DNA of 64,000 nucleotides from Trachythela sp. YZ-2020 (taxonomy: Eukaryota > Cnidaria > Anthozoa > Malacalcyonacea > Clavulariidae), in NCBI GenBank assembly GCA_016169945.1, contig JADLSH010000196.1:124001-188000 (forward strand), written 5' to 3'. A program made the translations under genes and the position numbers. Below are positions 53,640 to 61,916 of the stretch, one piece after another. The number at the start of each line of letters is the position of its first letter. Within the stretch, counting starts at the first letter, position 1. The notes under the pieces are model-generated. The model saw nothing but the letters and a program-made list of their open reading frames with translations, ran no database searches and was not told the origin of the DNA.

Positions 53640-53785
53640 TTATCAGTGGTTTTCGTTGGAGCTTTTATGGTGTCGCAGATGTCAATATTGCGATCAGTCT
53701 GGGGTGATGTTGATCTCTATGATCTTGTGTTTAGGAGCAGTATGGTGGACTTTTAAAACGGGATATCTGTTGAAGGCGGAACATC
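53640..53785 (+). pseudogene. displaced 3' end of an ABC-2 permease gene
   Basis: The translation begins [20 protein letters not shown], matching the end of the intact permease at 49291-49432 ([14 protein letters not shown]...). One base is then missing, after which the shifted frame continues the same sequence (CLGAVWWTFKTGY). Differences before that point are mostly third-base changes. There is no start site. It is a tail fragment of another permease allele, lying after the SWIM gene. Confidence 0.82.
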
Positions 53786-53844
53786 AAAAAATCTCAAACT
53801 GACAGTGTGACAATTTTTAATTCTTGTTTCTGGAAAAAATTATT

Positions 53845-53982
53845 ATGATTAGAGCAAGGACATGGGGAGCCCACACAGACTATAGACAATTACCTAAGTC
53901 TTTAGTTTATATGCTGTCTGATAAATCTAAAGTTTATTGGTTCGATCAAGTATTCGATTCGGGTCGAGTATTCTCATCTTGA
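53845..53982 (+). CDS. possible 45-residue ORF
   Basis: A short frame between the permease tail and the operator of the next cluster. It begins MIRARTWGAHTDYRQLP and has no good ribosome-binding site. It could be a gene remnant. No family recognised. Confidence 0.25.
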   Translation: MIRARTWGAHTDYRQLPKSLVYMLSDKSKVYWFDQVFDSGRVFSS

Positions 53983-54095
53983 TGTGGTTGTTATTTGTGG
54001 CTCCATTATTATTCCCAAACTATAATCAAAAAAATAATGTAAATAATTAACGAGTAAACCATATTAACAATAGGATATTGACCATATTGTTACTG

Positions 54096-54136
54096 ATATA
54101 CTTTTCGTATATTGTATATATATACGAAAAGTATAT
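54096..54136. promoter_or_regulatory. 17-bp inverted-repeat operator of the GHKL-ATPase cluster
   Basis: Arms ATATACTTTTCGTATAT (54096-54112) and its exact complement (54120-54136), separated by 7 bp. It lies 34 bp before the ATG of the small first gene, so it is well placed for repression. The sequence also contains A/T-rich -10-like stretches. Confidence 0.75.
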
Positions 54137-54169
54137 AATGTCTCCAGTGGTTGTATTGGAGATGAAATC

Positions 54170-54397
54170 ATGGCTAGAGAGGCTGACAGGAAAAAATTTG
54201 TAGAATTGGCAGAAAAACGTGTCAGTAAGACTTTGAAAGATATTAAATTGATAAGCAACTTGTCCAATAGAAGTAATTACTCCTACACGGAACAGGATGT
54301 CGCTAAAATATACAAAGCTTTAAAAAAGGCAGTGGAAGAAATGAAGGCGCGTTTTGATAGCAAAGGTGCTGGTGAGGATGAGATATTCAAATTATAG
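54170..54397 (+). CDS. small helical protein at the head of the GHKL-ATPase cluster
   Basis: 75 residues (GGAG before the ATG). A charged helical protein: ADRKKFVELAEKRVSKTLKD, then ISNLSNRSNYSYTEQDVAKIYKAL. Proteins with this 'NLSNRSNY' core are widespread and sit near restriction- or defence-type genes, but have no assigned function that I know. It may act as the repressor at 54096-54136 or as a partner of the ATPase. Its reading direction and spacing put it first in the operon. Confidence 0.8.
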   Translation: MAREADRKKFVELAEKRVSKTLKDIKLISNLSNRSNYSYTEQDVAKIYKALKKAVEEMKARFDSKGAGEDEIFKL

Positions 54398-54447
54398 AGT
54401 TTGATAAATTAATAGTTGGTCAAAATCCTGTTAAGGAGTAATTATTT

Positions 54448-56295
54448 ATGAAATGGTATTTCCCTCCACAGCTACCAGGCCAGGTAGAAACAGAGATAAC
54501 CCAGCGTGATCAGTTCAGTAACGATGATGTCCAGTTGTCTCAAACGATTGTCAGAGAGTCAATACAGAATTCACTGGATGCAGCTATTGATGAGCCTTCT
54601 AGAGTAAAAGTTGCTTTCCGCTGGATGGATCAAACAAATGGTCTGGATAAGAGTTTCTTTACACAAATTTTTGATCAGCAATTAAAACATGCAGAATCGG
54701 CAGGAATAGATACATCGGCCATTGATTTTGATCAACCATCTGCATTAATTATTGAGGATTTTGGTACTAGAGGCTTAACGGGCAATGTCAAAGAAAAAGA
54801 TAATGACAACTTTAGTGACTTCTGGCGCCGTCATGGTAAATCTCATAAAACGGGTAAAAGTAGAGGACGCTGGGGATTGGGTAAACTGGTCTATTCAACA
54901 ACAAGTCGTTTAGGTGTTTTCTTTGGTGCAACACTTAGAGCTGGTGATCCGCAGGTACATGTTATGGGGCAGACTGTACTAAACTTGCATAAAGTTGATG
55001 GTAAAGAATACATGCCACATGGTTTTTTTTCAGATGTGGAAGGTGAAGATCTCTACACCCAGATACCAGTGCCATTAAAAGATGAAGGTATAGTAAATGA
55101 GTTTATCAGCCAATTCTCATTGGAGAGATCGGAACTGTCAGGATTATCTGTAATTATTCCCTTTCCAAACCCTGATTTTCGACCGGAATTAATGGTTGAT
55201 GTTGCTATTGCAAATTATTTTTATCCACTAATTACAGGTCAATTGACGTTAAAGTTTGATGATATTGAGATCACTAGTAGTAACATTCGTGAATTGGCCT
55301 ATAAGTATGCCGCAGCCAGTTTTAGTGATATTGAGATACTGTTTGATTTTATCGAAGAGGCTCAACGAATAGAAGATAAAGACATGCTTGTCCTTAAACC
55401 CAGCTGGGTGGATGATGCAGTTCTCAATGATAGTGATTTTGAACCTGAAGATCTTGAGGTTATTCGAGATAATTTCGCAAATGAAAAGCTTGTTGCTGTG
55501 CGTTTACCAATAACGGTAAAGGAAAAAGATGGCACTCTATTGGATACATCATTCTCTGCATTTATCAAACGTCCTCATCAATTATCACAAGGTATGGATC
55601 TTTATGTTCGTGGTGGATTAACTCTGCCTGGAGAAGCAAAATTTCATGATCGAAAAGCATTAGGAGCTATGATTGCTGAAGATGAAGTTATTTGTTCTTT
55701 CTTAGGTGACGCAGAAAATGCTGCGCATACGCAATGGATAGGTCGATCGGAAAAGATTCTTAAAAATTATCAGAATCCAGCAAAAAACGTAAAAGTGATT
55801 AAGAATGTACTAGTTCAGTTATATGACTTGTTAGCTGAGGTTGTAGAAGAAGTTGATGAGCAAGCATTAAGGTCATTTTTCTGGATGGATGAGCCAGATG
55901 GAACTCAACCTAAGAAAGAACCAAAAAAAACTCCTGTCACTATTCCTGAACCACCAAAACCTAGACCAAAGAATTTTCATATAAGTAAAACTTTAGATGG
56001 TTTTAGTGTGTTCAGTACCAGCGATGCTGTTCTTGAACACTTTCCTCAAATAATTCGAATAGAGGTTGCTTATGATGTTGCTACTGGAAACCCCTTCAAA
56101 AAATACAAACCAATGGATTTTAAATTCGGTACAAACAGTAGTTTAAAATTTTCTATTACAGATAAAACTACGAAACTTATATATCGTAAAGAAAATATTA
56201 TACGTTTAGAGGTGTATGGCTTACCTTTTAAAATTAATGTTGCAGGTTTCGATGTAAACCGTGACATAAAAGTGAACGTGAAGAAGGAGAACTGA
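54448..56295 (+). CDS. GHKL-type ATPase (MORC/MutL/HSP90-like), restriction-associated
   Basis: 615 residues (AAGGAG upstream). The ATPase motifs are complete: N-box VRESIQNSLDAA (catalytic Glu and Mg-binding Asn), G1 IIEDFGTRGLTG, and G2 GRWGLGKLVYSTTSR. The middle and C-terminal parts (with the spacer PKPRPKNFHISK near 500) are not recognised. Published surveys of MutL/MORC-like ATPases in bacteria describe such genes beside DNA methylases and Vsr-like nucleases. Here the same company is present within 5 kb. ATP-driven clamp closure on DNA is the expected mode. Confidence 0.88.
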   Translation: MKWYFPPQLPGQVETEITQRDQFSNDDVQLSQTIVRESIQNSLDAAIDEPSRVKVAFRWMDQTNGLDKSFFTQIFDQQLKHAESAGIDTSAIDFDQPSALIIEDFGTRGLTGNVKEKDNDNFSDFWRRHGKSHKTGKSRGRWGLGKLVYSTTSRLGVFFGATLRAGDPQVHVMGQTVLNLHKVDGKEYMPHGFFSDVEGEDLYTQIPVPLKDEGIVNEFISQFSLERSELSGLSVIIPFPNPDFRPELMVDVAIANYFYPLITGQLTLKFDDIEITSSNIRELAYKYAAASFSDIEILFDFIEEAQRIEDKDMLVLKPSWVDDAVLNDSDFEPEDLEVIRDNFANEKLVAVRLPITVKEKDGTLLDTSFSAFIKRPHQLSQGMDLYVRGGLTLPGEAKFHDRKALGAMIAEDEVICSFLGDAENAAHTQWIGRSEKILKNYQNPAKNVKVIKNVLVQLYDLLAEVVEEVDEQALRSFFWMDEPDGTQPKKEPKKTPVTIPEPPKPRPKNFHISKTLDGFSVFSTSDAVLEHFPQIIRIEVAYDVATGNPFKKYKPMDFKFGTNSSLKFSITDKTTKLIYRKENIIRLEVYGLPFKINVAGFDVNRDIKVNVKKEN

Positions 56296-56299
56296 GTTC

Positions 56300-57043
56300 A
56301 TGCTAAAAACCCTTAACTATACAGGCAGGCGCAAAATAGAGCTCAAAGAGATTCAAATTAACTTGCAGAAAAATGGGCACGGTGCAACAGAGTTTGATGT
56401 GGATTTCAGTCTGAATAGAGAAAAGTTACCTGAAAATGCAGCTATCTATATTGAGGCTTATCAGCGTAACACCTTACAGCGCTTTCACTTTGGGACCGTA
56501 GAGAAAATTCAGAAGCCAGATAATCGCATACTTGACCAGCTGGATTTATCGAGTCCAACTTTGTTTCGTATTCGAATTGTTGATGAAAGAGGACATCATG
56601 GGAGACTTGTAGCTAGTGCTGAGAGCTTAAGACCACAAGATGAGAGTGATGAAGATCAGCGTTCGAGTCTACTTACCGTACGTTGTAGACCCTTAGGTCA
56701 ACAAACATGGAAGATTGTATTCCAAACTGGAGGTAAACCTGAGCTATGTATTAATAGTCGAATTCCCGATGCGATTGGACAATTAAAGAGTAACCCTCAA
56801 TTTCAATCAATAATTTTACCGAGCGCGCTTCGCCAAGTATTGATGTTTTTATTATGGAACAAAGATGAATGTAGTATTTTTGAAGATTGGATTCGCTTTG
56901 CTGAACACATCGCCTATGAACGTCCAGATGAAGATGATCCATCTCAACTAATGGAATGGGTCGATGATGTAGTTGCGCGTTTTTCTGATAGGTTTGAGCT
57001 CTGTGACATGTTACTTCATAAACTTGAGGAGTCGACCATATGA
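56300..57043 (+). CDS. unknown protein of the GHKL-ATPase cluster
   Basis: 247 residues, soluble, acidic towards the C-terminus (YERPDEDDPSQLMEWVDDV). Residues 1-150 look beta-rich (YTGRRKIELKEIQINL, FDVDFSLNREKLPENAAIYIEAY). No catalytic motif that I can name. It begins 4 bp after the ATPase stop with AAGGAG ten bases before the ATG, and its stop overlaps the next start, so it is made together with both neighbours and probably binds one of them. Confidence 0.85.
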   Translation: MLKTLNYTGRRKIELKEIQINLQKNGHGATEFDVDFSLNREKLPENAAIYIEAYQRNTLQRFHFGTVEKIQKPDNRILDQLDLSSPTLFRIRIVDERGHHGRLVASAESLRPQDESDEDQRSSLLTVRCRPLGQQTWKIVFQTGGKPELCINSRIPDAIGQLKSNPQFQSIILPSALRQVLMFLLWNKDECSIFEDWIRFAEHIAYERPDEDDPSQLMEWVDDVVARFSDRFELCDMLLHKLEESTI

Positions 57044-57750
57044 AAATACGTAAACTAAATAAACAGGGTTTACATGAATTCGATGATTTTATTGAAAACC
57101 TACGTAATGGTGGAAAACGAAACACCCCTATTTATTTATTAACAGACCCATCAACATCGGAACCATTAGCTCAATCAATAGAACTTGAACTATGTAGTTT
57201 TGAAAACCGTTATCAACTTGGATGTTACCTCGTTAAGAAATTTTCCGAAGTTGAAATACAAAGTTTAATTGGTGATACTGGTTTCTGGAGTGCGGTTGCA
57301 TTGTTCTGGTTTGATCAACTTTGTCCATTAAATAATGACAACTCCCGTAAACCAGCAATGGTATATAACTACATTCTGAGTGAGAATTATAATCATCGAC
57401 CGCGCCACGCCATCTTTACAACTTGGCAGTTAGTTGAACATTATAAAGAGCAGGCATACTTTTTACTCAGTCGTGAGTTACCAGTTCGAGGAGAATTAAT
57501 CGAGCAATTGATGGCTCGTCAGTATTATCTTAGTTGCACAGGTGTTATGCAGGCTGCAAGCACAATCTATTTTGATCCCGATCGTAATACCTTTAAAAAG
57601 GGGGCTGCTGGACGTAAAAGCGCAGGGTGTATATCTCGCTTTATTAACTGGTTGCAACAGTTGGAAATAAATTATGACTTATTCTCTATTAGTGGTGATG
57701 ATCTAATTGAAATGATGCCAAAAGAGTTTGATCGTTTCAAAAAAATCTGA
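57040..57750 (+). CDS. DUF6339-like protein of the GHKL-ATPase cluster
   Basis: 236 residues. The segment IGDTGFWSAVALFWFDQLCP and the later HYKEQAYFLLSRELPVRGELIEQLMARQYY fit my recollection of DUF6339, a family seen in putative defence loci. The start overlaps the previous stop (ATGA). No known enzymatic motif. It is the last plus-strand gene before the convergent cytosine methyltransferase. Confidence 0.78.
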   Translation: MKIRKLNKQGLHEFDDFIENLRNGGKRNTPIYLLTDPSTSEPLAQSIELELCSFENRYQLGCYLVKKFSEVEIQSLIGDTGFWSAVALFWFDQLCPLNNDNSRKPAMVYNYILSENYNHRPRHAIFTTWQLVEHYKEQAYFLLSRELPVRGELIEQLMARQYYLSCTGVMQAASTIYFDPDRNTFKKGAAGRKSAGCISRFINWLQQLEINYDLFSISGDDLIEMMPKEFDRFKKI

Positions 57751-57874
57751 GGACTCTTATATTCTCCAGGTATCAGAGAGTGAATAGATTGTTATAGAAT
57801 TATCGGAAGCATTTCCCTTTCGTGCCCCCCATGAATTTGGTTTACTACCAGATCAACATCTTTGAGATCTTTCA

Positions 57875-58858
57875 TTAGCCAGCTTTTTTTAATGTCTCTT
57901 GTGCTTGGATCTGATTAATTTGTTTGAAAATGATTTCTAACACTGGAGAGCAAACACCGTTGCCACATAGTTTTACTTTTTCACGTCGACTGCCCAGGGT
58001 AAGTAAATGTTTATAGGCTCCCATTGCACGCAATAATTCGTCTGGTTGCAACATCCGTAAATACGGTTTTCCATTCTCCCATGTGACTAGTCCAAACCTG
58101 TCTATAGTGGTAACAGTGCGTAATGGGGCATCAAGTGACTGCCACCCGCCAGCGTAATCAGAACCGTAGTAAACAATGATAAAATTTTCTCCTTTACCTA
58201 CTTCTTTAATTGCACGTTTAGCTCTCTCAATGGTCGCCTGTGCTCTACCTGGTTTATATAGCGGTGTAGATATGTAAGTACCATCTTTAGCAAGAATTTG
58301 CCTTGCCGTTTTACGTTTTCGTCGGTGTATTGCCTTTAGGTCATTCTCAGTAATAACACTACCATTACGGTCACAAACAAGGAACATACGTTTTCTTGCT
58401 TGAGGTGTACCGAAGTCAGCTGCATTTAGGAACAAGTCATTAACCTTATAACCAGCGCTTTCGATGGTTTCAACAAGCTCGTTATGCCGATTCCACTTTT
58501 TCATGCGATTAACATTTTCAACAATCAACCATCTTGGATTCATTGCATCGAGCCAGGGAAGTATGCCAATTGCAGTTTCACGACTTTTTTCTGAGCCAAG
58601 CTTGGCTCCACGAGCAATAGAGTGTGCAGTACATTCAGGTGATGTTAGAAGTACATCAGGTGAATACTTCTTTGCTAATGCGAATGGATCAAGGTCTTCG
58701 ATGGGTGAGCAAATAACATCTGTATTAGGGAAGTTTATCTTGTACGTTGCGGTTGCCAGCTCCCAGGAGTCTACTGCAAGAAGAGGGCTACCCCCACCAG
58801 CAACAGCTCCACGACCGCCAAAACCACCACCACAGAAGAGATCCACAAATGTAAGCAT
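57875..58858 (-). CDS. DNA (cytosine-5) methyltransferase
   Basis: 327 residues. Motif I FVDLFCGGGFGGRG, motif IV TSPECTAHSIARG, motif VI WLIVENVNRM, motif VIII QARKRMFLV, motif IX/X GNGVCSPVLE. The usual Pro-Cys of motif IV is Glu-Cys here; the catalytic Cys itself is kept. It should methylate cytosine in a short site that cannot be read from the sequence. It is convergent with the ATPase cluster and divergent from vsr, 180 bp away. Confidence 0.93.
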   Translation of the reverse strand: MLTFVDLFCGGGFGGRGAVAGGGSPLLAVDSWELATATYKINFPNTDVICSPIEDLDPFALAKKYSPDVLLTSPECTAHSIARGAKLGSEKSRETAIGILPWLDAMNPRWLIVENVNRMKKWNRHNELVETIESAGYKVNDLFLNAADFGTPQARKRMFLVCDRNGSVITENDLKAIHRRKRKTARQILAKDGTYISTPLYKPGRAQATIERAKRAIKEVGKGENFIIVYYGSDYAGGWQSLDAPLRTVTTIDRFGLVTWENGKPYLRMLQPDELLRAMGAYKHLLTLGSRREKVKLCGNGVCSPVLEIIFKQINQIQAQETLKKAG

Positions 58859-59037
58859 GTTAGAAAAAATATAATTGATAATATTAAGTGTAGAGTCTAC
58901 CAGGCTTTACAATATTGTTCTAATTATTAGTTAGCATAATATTGCACATTGAGATTTTGTCTATCAGAATAATTGGATAGAGAATAAAAACTTCTAATTG
59001 TTAGGAACTACTAATAGACACCTGGACAGGAAATTAT

Positions 59038-59490
59038 TTGGATATTGTGGACAAAAAAACACGTAGTAGGATGATGGCCGGTATACGTAGTAGTAATACC
59101 AAACCAGAAATTCTCACGCGTAAGGCACTGCATAGTCTAGGATACCGTTTCAAGCTTGATAGTAAGGTTGGTAAAATAAAACCGGATATTGTTCTGCGAT
59201 GCCATAAAGTAGTTGTGTTTACTCATGGTTGTTACTGGCATCAACATTCTGGATGTAAGCTGGCTTATTCAGATAGGAATTATTCAGACAAATGGAAAAA
59301 GAAATTTAAAGATAACAGCCTGCGTGATCAGCGGGTATTGAATCAGCTTATTAAAGAAGGCTGGCGGGTTGCCGTAATATGGGAATGTTCCACTCGTGAC
59401 ACTAAGGTTTTTGAGTTTGTTATCAATCAGTTGCAAATCTGGATTAAAACTAGTGAAAGCCAATACTTCGAGTCAGATTACAGAAAATGA
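59038..59490 (+). CDS. vsr: very short patch repair (Vsr) endonuclease
   Basis: 150 residues from a TTG with AGGA seven bases upstream; a GTG nine bases later is an alternative. Family features: RSRMMAGIRSSNTKPEILTRKALHSLGYRF at the N-terminus, then KPDIVLRCHKVVVFTHGCYWHQHSGC with the catalytic Asp and His region and zinc-binding Cys/His, then WRVAVIWECSTRD. Vsr nicks T:G mismatches arising from deaminated 5-methylcytosine in its cognate methylase site. Together with the divergent methylase it forms the usual pair, but a Vsr-like nuclease may also act as the restriction enzyme in MORC-linked systems. Confidence 0.92.
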   Translation: MDIVDKKTRSRMMAGIRSSNTKPEILTRKALHSLGYRFKLDSKVGKIKPDIVLRCHKVVVFTHGCYWHQHSGCKLAYSDRNYSDKWKKKFKDNSLRDQRVLNQLIKEGWRVAVIWECSTRDTKVFEFVINQLQIWIKTSESQYFESDYRK

Positions 59491-59654
59491 AAAATTAAAG
59501 ATCCGGTGTCAATGGATAACAATTCTTACTGTTTATGGTATGCGCATCAAGAGAACGACCAACTCCGAGACGCGCCATAACCAGAAGGTAAGACGTCGAA
59601 CGGAAGACACTTTTCCTAGGGGAGTTGGTGAATGAGTTCGTTGGCAGACTTATG

Positions 59655-59885
59655 CTACAACAACCTATCGAAAAAAGTTTTTAATTCAAGCTCGGAAGGT
59701 TGCCGCTGGAACACCAGTTTTCCATCTACCAGAATATTGGGCGAGTGGCGAATTTTATGGGCTGAGACCAGTTCGGGATTTTCCTCGATGTATTCGACGT
59801 CGTAGTTGATACCCAGATCCTTGAATTCCTGCTCCAGATTCGGCAGGCAAAAGTCGGTTCTGGTCACTAATAGCTGTATTCTCAT
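59655..59885 (-). CDS. thioredoxin-like (glutaredoxin-family) small protein
   Basis: 76 residues from the ATG at 59885 (AGGAG upstream); the longer frame to 59945 has no such site. QLLVTRTDFCLPNLEQEFKDLGINYDVEYI gives the first strand-helix unit; the CxxC has only one Cys (CLPN). SPNILVDGKLVFQRQPSELEL is the cis-Pro half. It lacks the second Cys, so it is a monothiol-type protein. Role unknown. Confidence 0.85.
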   Translation of the reverse strand: MRIQLLVTRTDFCLPNLEQEFKDLGINYDVEYIEENPELVSAHKIRHSPNILVDGKLVFQRQPSELELKTFFDRLL

Positions 59886-60177
59886 CACTGCTACTCCTGT
59901 GCATGGCCTTTCTGAAAGTATAGTTATAAAAGTAACCATCTGCATGTTTTTTTATTGATCACCGTTTACCGGCTCTAGCGCCATATCGAATTCAATCTGT
60001 TTAGTCCGTTCGATGCTAACCCACTGGATTTCAAGGGTTTGATATTTAGTGTTCGTGACTATGAAATGAATATGTGGTGATCGTATATTGGGCTATTCGG
60101 AAATCTATATAACCTTAATCTGGTTTAAGAAAGATAATATTTATCCTTATCAATCAATATTTAATTTAATATTTAGA

Positions 60178-60283
60178 GGCTTCGATACTGAGATCCTTCG
60201 CAAAGCTCAGGATGACAGCCTTTTTACTTACTCTAGTTGGTTATTCTGATGACTTTAGGAGGAGGAATTTCAGGAACAAAGCC
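60178..60283. repeat. dispersed palindromic element, copy D
   Basis: Left arm GGCTTCGATACTGAGATCCTTCGC...CTCAGGATGAC, right arm diverged (TTCTGATGAC...AGGAACAAAGCC). It lies about 90 bp before yajD; copy E lies just after that gene. Confidence 0.7.
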
Positions 60284-60372
60284 ATTAAAAAAACTAGTGA
60301 CGTTAACTTTAAGAGTAATCCCTTAAGATTTTATTATTGCGATCTAATAAAAGCAGCGGTATAAATACTTAC

Positions 60373-60741
60373 ATGGCAAATATAAATAACGACAAAATGG
60401 AAAAGGTGGTCGCCGAAGCGCGACGCGCCAGCGAAAAGCGTGGGCATGGCTACCGTGAGAAATCATTGAAGATGTATCCGCATATTTGTGGCCGCTGTGC
60501 CCGTGAATTTACCCGTGAGAACTTGCATGAGCTGACTGTTCATCACCGCGATCACAATCACGATAATAACCCTGAAGATGGGAGTAACTGGGAGTTATTG
60601 TGTCTGTATTGCCACGACAATGAACATCAGCGGCATGAAGAAGCTGCGCAGGGGAATACTTCTACTCGTGGCAATAAAACGACTGCTTCCACGCATAGTC
60701 CCTTTGCTGATCTGAAGTCTATGTTGAAGAGTAAGAAGTAG
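60373..60741 (+). CDS. yajD: YajD-family HNH nuclease
   Basis: 122 residues from the ATG at 60373. HNH motif and Cys pairs: ICGRCAREFTRENLHELTVHHRDHNHDNNPEDGSNWELLCLYCH (in pieces: CGRC, VHHRDHNHDNN, LLCLYCH), so the zinc knuckles and the catalytic His/Asn are intact. The exact DNA substrate is unknown. It is flanked by two copies of the dispersed palindromic element. Confidence 0.92.
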   Translation: MANINNDKMEKVVAEARRASEKRGHGYREKSLKMYPHICGRCAREFTRENLHELTVHHRDHNHDNNPEDGSNWELLCLYCHDNEHQRHEEAAQGNTSTRGNKTTASTHSPFADLKSMLKSKK

Positions 60742-60823
60742 CTGAGTAACCAAAACTTAGTAATAAAGAACCTGAAGCCAGGATAAGCACTTAATAGTAT
60801 TTGTATAGCAGACAGGTTTTTGT

Positions 60824-60915
60824 GGCTTCGTTCTAGGGATTATTCGCGCTGCTCAGAATGACCCAGTGGGTTTCTATTGGCATCCTGAGGTACGAAGGAT
60901 CTAAAAAACGGAGTC
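60824..60915. repeat. dispersed palindromic element, copy E
   Basis: Left arm GGCTTCGTTCTAGGGATTATTCGC...CTCAGAATGACC, right arm GGCATCCTGAGG...CGAAGGATCT...CGGAGTC. More worn than copy C. Confidence 0.7.
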
Positions 60916-60955
60916 GTTATTCTTATCGTTTTCCTCGATCAGAATGACCGCTTCT

Positions 60956-61429
60956 TTATAATAACAATCCCGCTTCAATACGATGATAAGTACTAGCCGC
61001 AACGATCAGTGAATTAGCGGTGAGCTTAGGTACACCATACACTTCTGCCGTAACGTTATAATCCTTCTGAATTTTTTCTAGTAATAGATCAAAATCGCCA
61101 TCACCTGATAGTAATACGACAGTATCCACGTCTTTTGCTGTTTCCATCACATCAATGGTAATACCTACATCCCAATCGCCTTTGGCTGATCCGTCACTAC
61201 GTTGGATATAGGGTTTGAGCTTTACGTTAAAGCCAATATGTTTGAGCGCGTCCTGGAATTTAAGTTGTTGATCATCTCCGCGGTGAATGGCGTACGCCGT
61301 CGCAGAAACAATCTCTCCTCCTGCGTTTACTTGCTGCCAGAGCTTACGATAGTTAAATTGGCGGCCATAGGCCTGACGTGTGGTGTAATAGATATTTTGC
61401 ACATCGGCAAAAATAGCAATTTTCTTCAA
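60956..61429 (-). CDS. NYN-domain protein (LabA/DUF88-like)
   Basis: 157 residues, a single NYN (PIN-like) domain. Acidic residues expected of the metal-dependent nuclease are present: IAIFADVQNIYY, KGDWDVGITIDVME, VVLLSGDGDFDLLLEKI. These proteins are RNases or RNA-binding regulators. It is divergent from the cold-shock gene, with about 230 bp between, which includes that gene's long leader. Confidence 0.9.
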   Translation of the reverse strand: MKKIAIFADVQNIYYTTRQAYGRQFNYRKLWQQVNAGGEIVSATAYAIHRGDDQQLKFQDALKHIGFNVKLKPYIQRSDGSAKGDWDVGITIDVMETAKDVDTVVLLSGDGDFDLLLEKIQKDYNVTAEVYGVPKLTANSLIVAASTYHRIEAGLLL

Positions 61430-61656
61430 AAATATACCTGCTAGATTAGGTTTTGGCTAAATATAAGCATTTTTGCCCTTGAATTTCTGTTTTAGTGCCA
61501 TATATAGCTCATTGTGTAGTGTTTTTCGTTAGAACAACGATTACACTATGCAATGCTACATTCTCTACTGGTTCTTGTCAGAAGGTTTCTCCTGTTAATT
61601 TCCTTAGTAAGATTTGTAACGTATTTTATTTTTTTATGCTTAATGAGGTAATTATC

Positions 61657-61860
61657 ATGGCAACAGGATCAGTTAAATGGTTTGACGAATCAAAGGGCTT
61701 CGGCTTTATTACTCCAGACGACGGCAGCAAAGATGTATTTGTACATTTTTCAGCTATCGCTAGCGAAGGTTTTCGCACACTGGCTGAAGGCCAACAAGTA
61801 ACTTATGATGTTGAAGATGGACCTAAAGGCCCACAGGCATCTAACTTAAAGGCTTCTTAA
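61657..61860 (+). CDS. cold-shock protein (CspA family)
   Basis: 67 residues from the ATG at 61657 (GAGGT upstream); the upstream frame is not coding. RNP1 is [11 protein letters not shown]2 DVFVHF, with the basic/aromatic surface [10 protein letters not shown]. The length equals typical CspA-type proteins. It binds single-stranded RNA and prevents secondary structure. The leader is T-rich and long (about 150 bases from the likely promoter), as in cold-shock genes. A strong terminator follows. Confidence 0.94.
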   Translation: MATGSVKWFDESKGFGFITPDDGSKDVFVHFSAIASEGFRTLAEGQQVTYDVEDGPKGPQASNLKAS

Positions 61861-61884
61861 TAAGTCTGTAAGTTTATAGTTTCG

Positions 61885-61916
61885 AACAAACCCCGCTTTA
61901 TGCGGGGTTTGTTTTT
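61885..61916 (+). terminator. rho-independent terminator of the cold-shock gene
   Basis: A 12-bp perfect stem (AACAAACCCCGC with its complement) and loop TTTAT, followed by TTT. It begins 24 bp after the stop codon. Confidence 0.9.

Noticed and set aside
59496..59654. Possible extra gene between vsr and the thioredoxin-like gene
   Set aside because: The open frame is a shadow extending from vsr, without a start site.
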